In this document: positions 31,311 to 39,898 of the stretch, piece after piece
Numbering within the stretch: position 1 is the stretch's first letter
How the letters are laid out: each line of letters begins with the position of its first letter
NCBI GenBank assembly: GCA_012744475.1
Contig: JAAYBV010000053.1
Span: 1-64,000, forward strand
Length of the DNA stretch: 64,000 nt
Reading direction: 5' to 3'
Source: Phycisphaerae bacterium
Lineage (GTDB): Bacteria > Planctomycetota > Phycisphaerae > Sedimentisphaerales > Anaerobacaceae
Program-made: the position numbers and the translations under genes
Notes under the pieces: generated by a model
The model's database searches: none
The model's input: the letters and a program-made list of their open reading frames with translations, nothing else
What the model was told of the DNA's origin: nothing

Positions 31311-32446
31311 GCACTCACGGCAGGCAGGTGTCAGAGGACGAGGACGACTTCCGAACGGATTTTCAGCGAGACGTCCACAGGATCATCTACTCCCAGTCGT
31401 TTAGACGCCTGCGACACAAGACCCAGGTCTTCTATTTTCCGCAGAATGACCACGTGAGCACGCGGATGGATCATGTGCGCTTCGTGGCGTCCGCCTCGCG
31501 CACTGTAGCCCGATGTCTCAGGTTGAATGAGGATTTGGCAGAAGCCATTGGTCTGGCTCATGATATCGGTCATGCTCCATTCGGCCATCAAGGAGAGACC
31601 TTTCTTTCTGCAATCATAGACAGCTGTCAGTGCCCTGAGCTAAAACGACGGATGCCCACTTTCTCTCACGAGGTATACGGGCTTAGGGTAGTAGATGCCA
31701 TCGCCAAACGTGACAGAGAGCCACCGGGGCTCAACCTGACGTGGGAAGTCAGAGATGGTATCGTTTCACACTGTGGCGAGGATTTCAAAACCTGTCGCCT
31801 TGAACCCGCAGGGAATGAGAAGGATCTGGATCGGATACAGACCCGTGCTGATGCAGGCAATCCGGCGACATTGGAGGGGTGTATTGTCCGCCTGATCGAC
31901 AAGATTGCCTATGCGGGTAAGGACATGGAAGACGCTCTCGAGGCCGGACTCATAGGCACTGAGCAAGTGCCGGTCAATATCAGGGAGCGTCTCGGAATGA
32001 CCAACGGACAAATCGTTCGGACGCTCGTCGGAGACATGGTCAGGGAGAGCTCTGGAAAAGACTATATAGCGATTTCTCCTGATCTCGGCAGCCTCCTCCA
32101 TGACTTGATCGAGTTCAACAGCCGACACATATACCACAGTCCTCAGGCTGAGGGGTACAAGAGCCAAGCTGGAAAGACGATCCAGTATCTCTTTGATGAT
32201 CTTCGGAAGGAACTTCGTGCGAGGAAGAGATTTACGTCAGACAGGTATCCTCCGAGGGAGAAGAAGGATGATTCTGTCCCGCTTCCGTACAGGATTCTCG
32301 AACAATTCGTTACGCAGGACATGAAAGATGTCTACAGAGCCGACGATCCCGATGAATTGATTGTACTGGATTTTGTCGCGGGCATGACAGATAGCTTTGC
32401 GATTCGCTCCGTGTCGGATGTATTCATCCCCAGGATGACTGTCTGA
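31253..32446 (+). CDS. dgt: HD-domain dGTP triphosphohydrolase
   Basis: A 397-residue HD phosphohydrolase that hydrolyses dGTP to deoxyguanosine and triphosphate. Signature blocks: 'YSQSFRRLRHKTQVFYFPQN' and 'RMDHVRFVASASRTVAR' (H74), HD at 103-104 (LAHDIGHAPFGHQGE), and the distal Asp in 'IVRLIDKIAYAGKDMEDA'. RBS AAGGAGAGG precedes the ATG. It is translated from within the deoxyribosyltransferase gene, so the two act on deoxynucleotides together. dGTPases restrict phage growth in other bacteria, so a defensive role is possible. Confidence 0.9.
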   Translation: MSGFRRSERELFPGKHATIGTHGRQVSEDEDDFRTDFQRDVHRIIYSQSFRRLRHKTQVFYFPQNDHVSTRMDHVRFVASASRTVARCLRLNEDLAEAIGLAHDIGHAPFGHQGETFLSAIIDSCQCPELKRRMPTFSHEVYGLRVVDAIAKRDREPPGLNLTWEVRDGIVSHCGEDFKTCRLEPAGNEKDLDRIQTRADAGNPATLEGCIVRLIDKIAYAGKDMEDALEAGLIGTEQVPVNIRERLGMTNGQIVRTLVGDMVRESSGKDYIAISPDLGSLLHDLIEFNSRHIYHSPQAEGYKSQAGKTIQYLFDDLRKELRARKRFTSDRYPPREKKDDSVPLPYRILEQFVTQDMKDVYRADDPDELIVLDFVAGMTDSFAIRSVSDVFIPRMTV

Positions 32447-32485
32447 TTTGCGTGTCTTGGCGACCGCCGGTACTTTGCCAACGGT

Positions 32486-33763
32486 CTATTGGAAGCGGGC
32501 GCGGGTGGACCAGAGGCCAAGGGCGGGGTTGGAGATGTAGAAGATTCGTTCGCCGGCGACGTCGTTCGGGCCGTCTTTGAGTTTCTTCGGGTCGTACTTA
32601 GCTATCATCCGGGCAAGGTCGGCGTAGCGGAAGTTGACGCTTTCGATCTGCTCTTGGGTCAAGTGCCCCGGGCAGTAGGTGACGCGGAAGCGGTCCTCCG
32701 TCGAGCCATGGATCAGATGGGCGGCGGCGCTGAGGTTGGCGCGAAGGTCCTCGTTCTCGGCGACCAGTTGCAGGACCCGGTCAGTGCCGACGTAGCCGTA
32801 CTTGCGGATCAGCCGATCGATCTCCTTATCCTCGCCGAACTCGCGCAGGCCCGGCGCCAGGACGATCAGCTCGCCCCCGTCGGCCATCGCCATTCGCGTG
32901 CGGTAGATGCTCTTGTTGCCCAGCCAGGTGCTCTTGAATTCCTGAGGCTCCAGGTAGACAACCACCTTCTGCAAGGGCTTGTCGAGCATCTGGAAGTTCA
33001 CCTTCAGCGAAAGCTCGGCGGCGAGGTTGAAACACTCAATGTCGTCGCCGATGAACAGCCCGCGTGTGACCTGGCCGCTCTCGGCCGCGGCGACCACCGT
33101 CAGCACGTAGACGATCGGCATGTCCCTGGCGAAGTGGTCGGAGGCATAGTTCAACACGCGGCGGACGGGCGTGTCAGCCCGGCCCATCATGCGTTCCATC
33201 CCGTAGACGGCGCCGAGATAGTGGCTCTTGTTGATCCCCTCGACCCCGCCGGTGCCGACAAAGACGTTCTTGTTGTAGTTGGCCATGCCGACAACTTCGT
33301 GCGGCACGACCTGACCGATCGACAAGATCAGGTCGAACCCGCCCTCGACCAACAGCTTGTCCACCTGCGCGGGCCACGGGAAGTCCAGCTTGCCCTCACT
33401 GACCTCCTTGATGAACTCGCCGGGCACCTCGCCCAACGTCACCAACCCGCCGCGCCAATCGTGTTCGCGGAAGAGGCCGAGCGGGACGTCGCCGAACATC
33501 CGCCGGATCTCCGGCTCGGTCATCGCGAAATGCGTGCCCACCGCCGGCAGAATGTCCGTGAGCGCCTCGCCATAGTACTGCCGCGCGTAACGGGTCAGCT
33601 CGCCCGCGCGCGAATAGAATCGCGTGATGTCCGGCGGCAAGGCCAGGACCTTGCGCCGTTGGCCCAGCTTGTTCAGCGCCTCGAAGAGACCTTGCTGCAG
33701 GTCCTCGGCGCTGAGATTGTCACTTTCTCTGCCGCGACGGTAATAGAGCATGATGTCTTCCAT
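32486..33763 (-). CDS. LarA-like (DUF2088) nickel-pincer enzyme family protein
   Basis: A 425-residue protein of the LarA superfamily, whose founding member is lactate racemase using a nickel-pincer cofactor. Seen: 'LPPDITRFYSRAGELTRYAR' near the start, 'VGTHFAMTEPEIRRMFG', 'GQVVPHEVVGMANYNKNVF' and 'VGTGGVEGINKSHYLG', which carry the conserved His and Lys residues. Many LarA homologues act on other 2-hydroxyacids, so the substrate is open. No larB, larC or larE is in the window. An ATG at 33751 is an alternative start. Confidence 0.8.
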   Translation of the reverse strand: MEDIMLYYRRGRESDNLSAEDLQQGLFEALNKLGQRRKVLALPPDITRFYSRAGELTRYARQYYGEALTDILPAVGTHFAMTEPEIRRMFGDVPLGLFREHDWRGGLVTLGEVPGEFIKEVSEGKLDFPWPAQVDKLLVEGGFDLILSIGQVVPHEVVGMANYNKNVFVGTGGVEGINKSHYLGAVYGMERMMGRADTPVRRVLNYASDHFARDMPIVYVLTVVAAAESGQVTRGLFIGDDIECFNLAAELSLKVNFQMLDKPLQKVVVYLEPQEFKSTWLGNKSIYRTRMAMADGGELIVLAPGLREFGEDKEIDRLIRKYGYVGTDRVLQLVAENEDLRANLSAAAHLIHGSTEDRFRVTYCPGHLTQEQIESVNFRYADLARMIAKYDPKKLKDGPNDVAGERIFYISNPALGLWSTRARFQ

Positions 33764-33784
33764 TTCCGGACGGATCCGGGATTC

Positions 33785-34738
33785 CTACTTGTGAACAATC
33801 AAGAGGTTCTGCTTCTCCGTTCTGTCGATGGTGATTACGAAGTGGCGCAGGAGGTCCGAGCCGATCCCCATCCTCACAGGAACCTGGCAGGGGGAAGGGT
33901 GTTGGATCGGGGCCACACAGTACCGCCGGATCGTAAATTCGAAGCTACCCAGGCTCACGGCCAGTTCGGCCGGGGGCTTCTCGCTGCCGGTCAGCATCGT
34001 AGGATCGACCATTGTCTTGCTGCTGCCGGTGTCGATATGAATCACGCACTCGACGCCGTTCACTTTGCCCAGGACGTACACGCCGTACTTGTGGTACTCC
34101 GGCGGATCCAGCAACTCGATGGACTCATAGTCGCTCGATCCTTTCAGGGCCGCCGGGAAGGGCCTGTGGGTCAAGCCCAATTTGCCCCTGCGATAGTCCT
34201 GCGTGAATCGATAGCCGGCGAAGTACTCCAGGCCGATCAAGCCCTCATGTGGTACGGACGAGAAGATCCGCCAGTCGGCAAGCGTGCCCTCCTGGTCCTC
34301 GTAACGGTCGCCGAAGACCTCCAGCGAATTCACCCGGATCCGCTTCACTTTTCCGCGGATTGTCCCGTCCGCCCAATACGTGTTGGTCTCCTCCAGAACG
34401 GTGTAGTCCGCCCGTTCATGAACGGCCGTGGTGATCTGAAAACCCTTGCTGCAGCCGTAATCGAACAGCAACCGGAATGGCTTGCCATTGAGCCGAACGT
34501 CCACCTCCGGACATCCTGCCAGCGACATGTGCAGGGGCTTGATGTCGCCGGCGTCGTACTGAAGCTCGGTCTGCCAGTCCGCGCTGGGGTACGGGTGGCC
34601 ACCGACCAGCATTCCCCGGGAGCAGCCGGCCACAAGCAGAGACAGCAGGGCGAGTGCGACGCCATATCGACCCGCCGAGATGCCCCTCGGGCCATTGGCC
34701 GGCTTCTCATCGTGTCTCCTGGAATGGCAACCCAGCAT
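33785..34738 (-). CDS. Lipoprotein with retropepsin-like aspartic protease domains
   Basis: A 317-residue protein. The ATG at 34738 is followed by a basic stretch, a hydrophobic helix and the lipobox LVAGC (C39), so it should be anchored in the envelope. Two copies of an aspartyl-protease fold appear: 'FRLLFDYGCSKGF' (a degenerate D-T-G) and 'CVIHIDTGSSKTMVD', the second with a full DTGS motif. Soluble retropepsin-like proteins of bacteria have one or two such domains. The ATG at 34801 is rejected because the upstream frame overlaps the HAD gene. Catalytic activity is plausible only for the second domain. Confidence 0.7.
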   Translation of the reverse strand: MLGCHSRRHDEKPANGPRGISAGRYGVALALLSLLVAGCSRGMLVGGHPYPSADWQTELQYDAGDIKPLHMSLAGCPEVDVRLNGKPFRLLFDYGCSKGFQITTAVHERADYTVLEETNTYWADGTIRGKVKRIRVNSLEVFGDRYEDQEGTLADWRIFSSVPHEGLIGLEYFAGYRFTQDYRRGKLGLTHRPFPAALKGSSDYESIELLDPPEYHKYGVYVLGKVNGVECVIHIDTGSSKTMVDPTMLTGSEKPPAELAVSLGSFEFTIRRYCVAPIQHPSPCQVPVRMGIGSDLLRHFVITIDRTEKQNLLIVHK

Positions 34739-34746
34739 GGGAATCC

Positions 34747-35658
34747 CTATCTCTGCCACGGGGGCGAATCGAAGAAGACGCGGTCGAATTCCGCGATCCA
34801 CCGGGCCTCGTACGCGCCCGCATACTTGCCCTGGATGAACCTGTCGAACGCGTCATCGTGGAATCGCTTCCATGACTCGCTTTCGTGACCCGGATGGATC
34901 GGGTAGAACATCGCCTCGTTCGCCCGCGCCGCCTGCATGTCGCCGGGGGTATCGCCGATCATCAAGACGTGGGTCTTCTCGTATTTGCCTTCGGTGGCAT
35001 GCCGGAGCTGATCGGTCTTGTTGCCCATCTCCTGGCCCGCAATAATCGTTACGTACTGGGCGATTTGGTGTTCGGCCCATTCCCGTTCCAGCGCCTTCTG
35101 CGATGCCGACGAGATGACGGCGATGTCGGCCTGTGCCGCGATCTTCTCCAGGCTCGCGCGCACGTAGGGGAAGGGCGGGATAGTCTTGACCATGTCGTCG
35201 ATGACCCGGTCGGCTCGCCGGCTCCACTGGAGGGCCATCTCGAGTTCTCTCCTGGCCGCCGGATCGGTGGCCAGATCAATGGCTTCCAGCAGGCCGGCGT
35301 TGCTCAGGACGCTGTTCGGGTCGTCGACCCACTGGAAATAGTGCGGGAAGTGGGGAATCTCGAAGCCGGACCGTTTGACCATTGGATGGGCCGGCAACAG
35401 TTCGGCGATGACGCTCCTGGCCGTCTGGTGGCGGTTGGCGCCGCGCGTCCGCGAGTAAAGCGCCGCAAAGTCTATACACTCGCGCACCGCCTGGGCGACC
35501 GGCTGCAAGCCGAATGAAACAGTCATCTCCGGGCAGAAGCAGCTCTGTTGCTTGGCCGCCATCGTTTCGAACGCGCAACCGTCCGAGTCAATGCCCACAA
35601 AGAACCTGTGCCGAGGCTGATGGTCCTTCAAAGGCTGGGCCGGATCGATCTTCGTCAT
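34747..35658 (-). CDS. HAD-superfamily hydrolase
   Basis: A 303-residue protein with HAD motif I near the start ('FFVGIDSDGCAFET', first Asp nucleophile), motif II S/T in 'DIAVISSASQKALEREWAEH', and motif III/IV 'HVLMIGDTPGDMQAARANEA' (K in 'GNKTDQLRH' and D-x-x-x-D). It is longer than simple phosphoglycolate phosphatases, with a large helical cap (about 40-170). Substrate unknown. The ATG at 35658 has RBS GGGTGGA. It precedes the retropepsin-like lipoprotein gene by 8 bp, so the two form an operon. Confidence 0.8.
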   Translation of the reverse strand: MTKIDPAQPLKDHQPRHRFFVGIDSDGCAFETMAAKQQSCFCPEMTVSFGLQPVAQAVRECIDFAALYSRTRGANRHQTARSVIAELLPAHPMVKRSGFEIPHFPHYFQWVDDPNSVLSNAGLLEAIDLATDPAARRELEMALQWSRRADRVIDDMVKTIPPFPYVRASLEKIAAQADIAVISSASQKALEREWAEHQIAQYVTIIAGQEMGNKTDQLRHATEGKYEKTHVLMIGDTPGDMQAARANEAMFYPIHPGHESESWKRFHDDAFDRFIQGKYAGAYEARWIAEFDRVFFDSPPWQR

Positions 35659-35836
35659 TCGTTTCCACCCTGCGTTTGTGAGCACGGTCCAATCGACAGA
35701 CGCCCTTAGGTTAAGAGGAAGGCCGGGCCAAAGACAATCAAAAAGAGCCGGACCCGATCTGATTTGCCATAGATTGCCGCCAGCGCCGACGCTATTCTAT
35801 GTGCAGGTTTCGCGAACCCTTTGGATGGGCCGATAT

Positions 35837-36712
35837 ATGAACGAGTTGCTTCTGAGAGTCGAGACCCTGTGCGCCGAGGTCGATTCGACGATCCTGCTCG
35901 GGGCGGGCGCAGGCATGGTGGTGGTCGGGCTGTTTCTCTGGCTGGGCGGGGCCCGCTACGGCACGATTGTGATCGCCCTGTTGGGCGCCGCCGTCGGGGC
36001 GATGATCGGATTGCTCGTCAGCCAGAAGGCGGGCCTGGGCCCATTCCTGTGCATGGCGGTCGGCGCGGTGATCCTGAGTATCCTGTCGATTGCGGCGCGG
36101 AACGGCCTGGTGATCGTGCTGGCCACGGTGATCTTCGCGCTGCTGGCGGCGACGGTGTACACCAGCTACGTTCTGGACCGCCAGCCTGCCGATCCCGGCG
36201 CGCCGGGACGCAGTGCCGCGCCCGGAAGCAGCTTCGCGGCGTCGGGCGAGCCGCAATTCGTCTATCAGTCCTTCAGCAGCATGGACCCGAACAGCCGGCA
36301 GGCCTACATCGACAATCTGGGCGGCTCGAAGGAAGACTTCCAGAGTCGTTTGAAGGTGATGCTTGCCGACCTGTGGCGGGCCTTGGGGCCGTACCGGTGG
36401 TACCTGCTCGGCGCGATCCTCATCGGCGGCGTCGGTGGCTTCCTGCTGATCTGGTTCATCAAGAACGTGGTTCTTCCCCTGTGCTACAGCGTCGTCGGCG
36501 CCACTGCGGCGCTGCTCGGCGCCCAGGTGCTCCTGCTGGGCCTGGGGGCGCACGTCGTGAACGATCTGGCGCCGCGGCCGTGGATTGTCCCGGCGGCGTT
36601 CGGCTCGATGACCCTGATCGGGTGGGTGCGCCAACTCCTGGCCGGGCGCAAGCGCCACGCCAGGGCCGAGGAAGGTCCCAAGGAGCCGGAACGCCGCGAG
36701 GGGAAGAAATAG
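35837..36712 (+). CDS. Multi-pass membrane protein of unknown function
   Basis: A 291-residue protein with about seven hydrophobic segments: four in the first 110 residues ('ILLGAGAGMVVVGLFLW', 'GTIVIALLGAAVGAMIGLLV', 'FLCMAVGAVILSILSIAA', 'VIVLATVIFALLAATVY'), then a 90-residue soluble loop rich in Pro, Gly and Ser, and three or more near the end. The ATG at 35837 or 35825 both fit. It lies 54 bp before an acyltransferase gene on the same strand and could export or bind its substrate. No family is recognised. Confidence 0.6.
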   Translation: MNELLLRVETLCAEVDSTILLGAGAGMVVVGLFLWLGGARYGTIVIALLGAAVGAMIGLLVSQKAGLGPFLCMAVGAVILSILSIAARNGLVIVLATVIFALLAATVYTSYVLDRQPADPGAPGRSAAPGSSFAASGEPQFVYQSFSSMDPNSRQAYIDNLGGSKEDFQSRLKVMLADLWRALGPYRWYLLGAILIGGVGGFLLIWFIKNVVLPLCYSVVGATAALLGAQVLLLGLGAHVVNDLAPRPWIVPAAFGSMTLIGWVRQLLAGRKRHARAEEGPKEPERREGKK

Positions 36713-36766
36713 ACTCTGTCGGTCCGATACGACCTGTGGACCTGTTCAAACGGATAGGAGGTCGGC

Positions 36767-37837
36767 GTGCCGCCGGAACGACAGCGAAGCATTCAGTACA
36801 TCAACGTGCTGCGGATTCTGGCCATCTATGCGGTGGTCACCGCCCACGTGGCCATCTGGCTGACGATGGCGACCCAGCCCTTCGTCTTCCACTGGTGGCT
36901 GGGGTGCTGGCTGTTTTACCTGGGGCATTTCTCGATTCCCGTCTTCGTGATGATCAGCGGCGCGCTGCTGCTCGATGACGCGCGTCGCGAGTCGGCCGGG
37001 CAGTTCTACCGGCGCCGCATGTTCCGCGTGGGCATCCCGCTGGTGGTCTGGACGGTTGTGTATCTGCTGGTCCGGCGTTTCGTTGACCATGAGCCGCTTT
37101 CGGCCGGCTCCATCGTCCAGTTGATCCTTGCGGGCGATCCGTACTATCACCTGTGGTTCCTCTACATGATCTTCGGCCTGTACTTGATCACTCCCGCTCT
37201 GCGGACGTTCGTTCGCTACGCCGCCCCGGGGCAGCGGTGGTTTGTGATCGTGCTCGGGCTGGTCCTGGCCAACGCGTATTTCCAGACCGATGTGCTGCTC
37301 TGGGACAACCGGCGGTCGATCTTCACAATGTTCATTCCGTTCATCGCGTTCTACCTGTGCGGCTACGAGATCCGTCTGATCGACCCGAAGAAGGTCGCGA
37401 CGCGATACCTCGTCCTGGCGGTGGTCCTCTCGGCGCTGTACCTGGCTGCGTTCTCCGGCGTCTTCGTCGAGCGGGCCGGCGGCGTGGGCGTCCGCTACCT
37501 GTTCGACTTCTACAGTCTGCCGATGGTCTTTCTGTCGATCGGCATCTTCTGGGCCGCCTATCTTTGGGACGCCGAGCACCCACCTGTTCAGGGCATCCGC
37601 CGGACGGCCCTGGAGTGGGTCGCATCCACCGTCATGGGCATCTACGTGCTGCACCCGCTCGTGCTCACCATCCTGCGGGCCAGGCTCGGCAAACACGCCG
37701 TCGTGGGGGCCAATCACGATTCGCCCACATCCTTCCTGCTGGGTGTCACTGTCGTTCCGCTGGCGGTTTTCGTCGTGTGTTATCTGATCACCTCGCTGCT
37801 GATGAACGTACCCGTAGTGAAACGAACGGTCTGCTGA
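36767..37837 (+). CDS. Acyltransferase 3 family membrane protein
   Basis: A 356-residue protein starting at GTG (RBS GGAGG). 'RSIQYINVLRILAIYAVVTA' with HVAIW, then 'FYLGHFSIPVFVMISGALL' and several further hydrophobic helices, give the acyltransferase 3 pattern (O-acetylation or succinylation of surface sugars or lipids, as in OafA, WecH and NodX). The substrate is unknown. Near the C-terminus, bases 37703-37728 match the family A repeat and encode GANHDSP, so the repeat lies inside the coding region. Confidence 0.88.
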   Translation: MPPERQRSIQYINVLRILAIYAVVTAHVAIWLTMATQPFVFHWWLGCWLFYLGHFSIPVFVMISGALLLDDARRESAGQFYRRRMFRVGIPLVVWTVVYLLVRRFVDHEPLSAGSIVQLILAGDPYYHLWFLYMIFGLYLITPALRTFVRYAAPGQRWFVIVLGLVLANAYFQTDVLLWDNRRSIFTMFIPFIAFYLCGYEIRLIDPKKVATRYLVLAVVLSALYLAAFSGVFVERAGGVGVRYLFDFYSLPMVFLSIGIFWAAYLWDAEHPPVQGIRRTALEWVASTVMGIYVLHPLVLTILRARLGKHAVVGANHDSPTSFLLGVTVVPLAVFVVCYLITSLLMNVPVVKRTVC

Positions 37838-37891
37838 AACGAATCAGGAAATCGGGAACAAACCGCCACTATGAAGACCCGCGTCAAAACG

Positions 37892-38047
37892 CGAAATCTG
37901 AAGCACGAAACACGAAATCCGAAACAAACTCGAATGAGGCAAATTCGAATGTCCCAAATTCCCGGCCGCAGGCCGCTTTCGAGTTTCGGGTTTTGGGCCT
38001 TCGTGCTTGTTTCGCATTTCGCTATTCGGGTTTCGGATTTGGCGCAG
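37892..38047. repeat. Family B repeat, about 150 bp
   Basis: A 156-bp AT-richer segment with inverted ends (GAAATCTGAAGCACGAAA ... TTTCGGATTTGG) and a GC-rich hairpin centre (CCGGCCGCAGGCCG). A second copy lies at 42738-42890. It reads as a dispersed intergenic element. It occupies most of the gap 37838-38114, where no gene is seen. Confidence 0.8.
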
Positions 38048-38066
38048 ACGGATCCGTTGCGGATAC

Positions 38067-38094
38067 GTAGGGGCGAATAATCATTCGCCCCTGC
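38067..38094. repeat. Palindromic repeat, family A
   Basis: A 28-bp copy of the palindrome (GTAGGGGCGAATAATCATTC, then GCCCCTGC). It immediately follows the family B repeat and precedes the RBS of the flavin reductase gene. Confidence 0.8.
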
Positions 38095-38114
38095 TGACGA
38101 AGGAGGCTTTGACG

Positions 38115-38660
38115 ATGAAGAAACCGGTGCTGCTGAATCAGGCGAAATGGATCATCGAGCCCGGCTGCGTGGTGCTGGTGGCCGGAGGTACAATGGAGCA
38201 CGCCAACCTGATGACCTTCAGTTGGCAGACGCCCATCCACACGGCCGATCCGTGCATGATCCTGCTGGTGGTCAACCGCGTCCGGTACACGTACGAGCTG
38301 ATCCGCCACAACCACGAGCTGACGATCAACGTCCCGGGCGAATCGCTGCTGAAGCAGACGCACCTGGCCGGCACGATCAGCGGGCGGGGAATCGACAAAT
38401 TCGCCCATTGCGGCCTGACGCCGACGCCGGCCAACGTCGTGGCGCCGCCGCTTGTCGCTGAGTGCGCCGGGCATCTGGAATGCCGGATCGTCGAGACGCA
38501 TGGCGTGCATACCCACGACCTGCTGATCTGCGAAGTGGTTCACGCCTCGGCCGAAGCGGACTTCTTCGATGGGGCCTGGATCCCCGAGCGGTTCCACACG
38601 CTGCACTACATGCAGGGCACGAAGTACGGCCTGCTGACCCGCCGTGTCGACGTCGGGTGA
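38115..38660 (+). CDS. Flavin reductase-like (FMN split barrel) protein
   Basis: A 181-residue protein with RBS AGGAGG. 'NQAKWIIEPGCVVLVAGGTM', 'ANLMTFSWQTPIHTADPCMI' and 'VRYTYELIRHNHELTINVPG' match the flavin reductase-like family, which binds FMN in a split barrel; members reduce flavin with NAD(P)H or serve in electron transfer or hydroxylation. The substrate is not clear. A repeat begins 2 bp after the stop codon. Confidence 0.85.
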   Translation: MKKPVLLNQAKWIIEPGCVVLVAGGTMEHANLMTFSWQTPIHTADPCMILLVVNRVRYTYELIRHNHELTINVPGESLLKQTHLAGTISGRGIDKFAHCGLTPTPANVVAPPLVAECAGHLECRIVETHGVHTHDLLICEVVHASAEADFFDGAWIPERFHTLHYMQGTKYGLLTRRVDVG

Positions 38661-38662
38661 TT

Positions 38663-38696
38663 GCAGGGGCGTCTCGGCGCGCCGGGACGCCCCTAC
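38663..38696. repeat. Palindromic repeat, GGGCGTCCCGGCGCGCC type
   Basis: A 34-bp GC palindrome (GGGGCGTCTCGGCGCGCCGG, then GACGCCCCTAC). The same unit occurs at 44193-44225. It starts 2 bp after the stop of the flavin reductase gene. Confidence 0.8.
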
Positions 38697-38715
38697 CTTG
38701 TGGACAGAGGTTTTG

Positions 38716-38838
38716 CTATACTACCAGTTCTGAGGTAGAAAGGACCTCAACGACGTAAAGGACCTGAAGGACGAGGCTCGTCTTCCGTCCTTTCGGTCCC
38801 TCAGGTCGTTTTCGTCCCTTCGTCCTTCGCAGGAGACT
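38716..38838. repeat. Imperfect inverted repeat of AAGGACCT units before a CDS
   Basis: The stretch AAGGACCTCAACGACGTAAAG, AAGGACCTGAAGGACGAG and the complementary GTCCTTTCGGTCCCTCAGG and GTCCTTCG form a large stem-loop upstream of the Tat-exported protein gene. It may be a dispersed repeat or a 5' leader structure. I see no other gene in 38661-38842. Confidence 0.45.
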
Positions 38839-38842
38839 TCTC

Positions 38843-39808
38843 ATGAGCAATGGCTTGATCCCACTGAATCGTCGCAGCTTTTTGAAGACATCTCTGGTCG
38901 GGGCCGGTGCGCTGGCGCTGAGCTTCGAGGAACGGGCCTTGCTGGCCGCAGGGGCCAATCTCGATTCGCCCCCACCCGCTGCGGATTCACCTTCGGCTGA
39001 TGGCATGCCGACGGGTCGGATCGGCAAGGTGACGATCAGCCGGATGTTCACCGGCGGCAACCTGATCAGCGGCTTCGCCCACAGCCGCGACCTGCTCTAC
39101 GTCTCGGCGCTTCTGAAGACCTACTTCACCGACGACAAGGTGATGGAGACGCTCGCCCTGTGCGAGGAGATGGGCATCAACACCGCCATCCTCCGGCTCG
39201 ACGACCACTGCAAGAGAATCCTGCGTCGTTACTGGGACGAGCGGGGCGGCGCCATCCAGTGGATCGCCCAGCTCAAGGTCGGCCCGGACGATTTCGGCCA
39301 AATCGACGAGGCGATCGACCACGGCGCCATCGGTGCGTTCGTCCACGGCGGCATCAGTGACGCCTGCGTGGAGCAGGGACGTGTGGGCGTGCTGGCCGAG
39401 GCGGTCAAGCGGATCCAGGCTCGCGGCGTCATCGCGGGCGTCGGCGGCCACAAGATCGAGGTCCCGATGGCGTGCGTCGAGGCGGGCATCGAGCCGGACT
39501 TCTATATGAAGACCCTGCACAGCGGCGCCTACTGGTCCGCCGACGGCCGGCCGGAAAACGACAACATCTGGTCCAAGACGCCTGAGAAGACGATCGAATT
39601 CATGCGGACCGTCAAGACGCCCTGGATCGCCTACAAGGTGATGGCCGCCGGAGCGATTCACCCGAGCCAGGCCTTCCGATACGCCTACGAGAACGGCGCC
39701 GATTTCATCTGTGCCGGCATGTTCGATTTCCAGGTCCGCGAGGACGTCATCCTCGCCAACCAGATCCTCGCCGGACCGCTGGCCCGCCAACGCCCCTGGT
39801 GCGCGTAG
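38843..39808 (+). CDS. Tat-exported TIM-barrel protein, aldo-keto reductase-like
   Basis: A 321-residue protein with a twin-arginine signal (NRRSFLKTSLVGAGALAL, residues 9-26), so it should be exported folded. After a Pro-rich linker, the domain (about 57-318) is a TIM barrel. 'GKVTISRMFTGGNLISGFAH' and 'VMETLALCEEMGINTAILRL' resemble the start of aldo-keto reductase-like and related DUF barrels; 'ADFICAGMFDFQVREDVILA' lies near the end. There is no iron-sulphur cluster motif. The reaction is not known. Bases 38948-38975 in the linker match the family A palindrome (GANLDSPPP). Confidence 0.7.
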   Translation: MSNGLIPLNRRSFLKTSLVGAGALALSFEERALLAAGANLDSPPPAADSPSADGMPTGRIGKVTISRMFTGGNLISGFAHSRDLLYVSALLKTYFTDDKVMETLALCEEMGINTAILRLDDHCKRILRRYWDERGGAIQWIAQLKVGPDDFGQIDEAIDHGAIGAFVHGGISDACVEQGRVGVLAEAVKRIQARGVIAGVGGHKIEVPMACVEAGIEPDFYMKTLHSGAYWSADGRPENDNIWSKTPEKTIEFMRTVKTPWIAYKVMAAGAIHPSQAFRYAYENGADFICAGMFDFQVREDVILANQILAGPLARQRPWCA

Positions 39809-39898
39809 GCCGGAAGACCAAAAGGTAAAGTGCAAAATGCGAAACTGAGGAAGTCATCCGCCGAAGGCGGATTCCACAATCTTGATCTTTGCTGTTTG

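Noticed and set aside
32489-34888. 799-codon plus-strand frame opposite the LarA-like and retropepsin-like genes
   Set aside because: It spans two real antisense genes and the gap between them, so it cannot be one gene.
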